Below are positions 33,184 to 33,596 of a DNA stretch of 33,596 nucleotides, piece after piece. The notes below the pieces were generated by a model. The model was not told the DNA's origin, did not search any database, and saw only the letters and a list, made by a program, of their open reading frames with translations. The position numbers and the translations under genes were made by a program. The stretch is from S010-25 sp964441285 (lineage in GTDB: Bacteria > Pseudomonadota > Gammaproteobacteria > SZUA-229). The stretch lies in contig CAYTUK010000019.1 of the NCBI GenBank assembly GCA_964441285.1, forward strand, positions 1-33,596, read 5' to 3'. Numbering within the stretch: the first letter of the stretch is position 1; each line of letters opens with the position of its first letter.

Positions 33184-33457
33184 CAATTGAGGGGGGGAGA
33201 AGCGTAACTTTATGGCAATCCTGAGCATTTAACCCGGTTGCCGTTTGGATACCGTAGCATTTTAGTGCTCAATCTCGACCACTGTTCCGCCATTGGATTA
33301 CGACCAAGGCGTGCCCCTGGATACGTTGTGACTTGATCAAATTAATATAAGTGTTTACTTATCATGCAGTTATTTTTGATTGAGTCTTGTGAATTACTCA
33401 ATTCCCCCTTATTCTCTCATATGATATTCAGGTGGAATAAACGGTGACAGGCGTTGT
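33182..33457. other. Gene-poor stretch between hipB and the excisionase-like gene
   Basis: 276 nt. The left two thirds are GC-richer than the flanks and contain a minus-strand open frame of about 43 codons (ending in the stop near 33213, with internal RLGRNPMAEQWSRLSTKM) that has no recognised product and no good start. It may be a gene remnant. The right third is AT-rich and should contain the promoter of the last gene. Confidence 0.4.
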
Positions 33458-33596
33458 TTGACCTTAAAAGAGGTCGCCAAATACTTAAAGCTGGCTGAAA
33501 AGACAGCTTATCGCCTCGCTGCGGAAGGTAAGCTTCCCGGCTTTAAGGTGGGTGGTAGCTGGCGGTTCCGAATGGATGAAGTTGAGAAATTAACCA
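33458..33596 (+). CDS. Excisionase/MerR-type HTH protein, truncated by the window end
   Basis: The visible 46 codons read LTLKEVAKYLKLAEKTAY then a wing ending in FKVGGSWRFRMDEVEKLT, the compact helix-turn-helix of excisionase-family proteins. The frame opens after a TGA at 33422-33424. The only usable start is TTG at 33458, with CAGG six nt upstream. Such domains occur as stand-alone excisionases, next to DNA methylase genes, or as the N-terminus of larger proteins; the cut end prevents a choice. It diverges from hipBA. Confidence 0.75.
   Translation, partial: MTLKEVAKYLKLAEKTAYRLAAEGKLPGFKVGGSWRFRMDEVEKLT

Overview
The window looks like a chromosomal segment of a free-living, probably aquatic gammaproteobacterium with an AT-leaning genome. 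The main evidence is gene order. The run leuC-leuD-leuB-asd-fimV-truA-trpF-accD-folC-dedD/SPOR-cvpA-purF-metZ is the arrangement known from Pseudomonas and relatives, here with trpB and trpA between trpF and accD and a small L,D-transpeptidase-like gene between purF and metZ. A PEP-CTERM-type protein suggests an exosortase-bearing, exopolysaccharide-forming lineage. No genus can be named from the sequence alone.

Layout. 1-2812: aroC, a 12-TM MFS transporter and a small Cys-containing conserved protein, all on +. 2813-3630: a PEP-CTERM-like secreted protein preceded by an almost perfect sigma-54 (-24/-12) promoter. 3759-4964 (-): a metal-type permease with a Cys-rich cytoplasmic loop, convergent with the PEP-CTERM gene across a strong hairpin. 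5094-6624: a LysR regulator divergent from a secreted PEBP/YbhB-like protein whose stop codon overlaps the leuC start. 6624-24916 (+): leucine biosynthesis, aspartate semialdehyde dehydrogenase, the polar hub FimV, tRNA pseudouridine synthase, tryptophan synthesis (F, B, A), acetyl-CoA carboxylase beta, folate ligation, a SPOR protein, CvpA, PurF, a YkuD-fold enzyme and MetZ. This is mainly amino-acid, purine and folate metabolism.

25123-27230 (-): an accessory group of small redox or membrane proteins (a double-CDGSH Fe-S protein and two DUF2892 paralogues) with a short tandem repeat between or beside them, then a lytic transglycosylase. 27397-31046: an HDOD signalling protein (+) converging on an exported metallo-beta-lactamase-fold hydrolase (-), then an orphan pair of flagellar/type III export-switch genes, an FlhB C-terminal-like protein and a FliK-like protein (-), with no other flagellar genes in view.

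31284-33596: an initiator tRNA with its own promoter-like sequence and terminator, then a hipBA toxin-antitoxin operon (-), a gene-poor stretch, and the start of an excisionase-type helix-turn-helix gene that runs off the window. This end looks like the edge of an acquired region. A 20-nt sequence just downstream of hipA is repeated exactly near the left end of the window, upstream of aroC.

I did not find a clearly new multi-gene system. The best leads are the sigma-54/PEP-CTERM unit, the tRNA-hipBA-excisionase edge with its repeated 20-mer, the inverted-repeat-bounded 17-bp tandem repeat, and the L,D-transpeptidase-like enzyme with no export signal.
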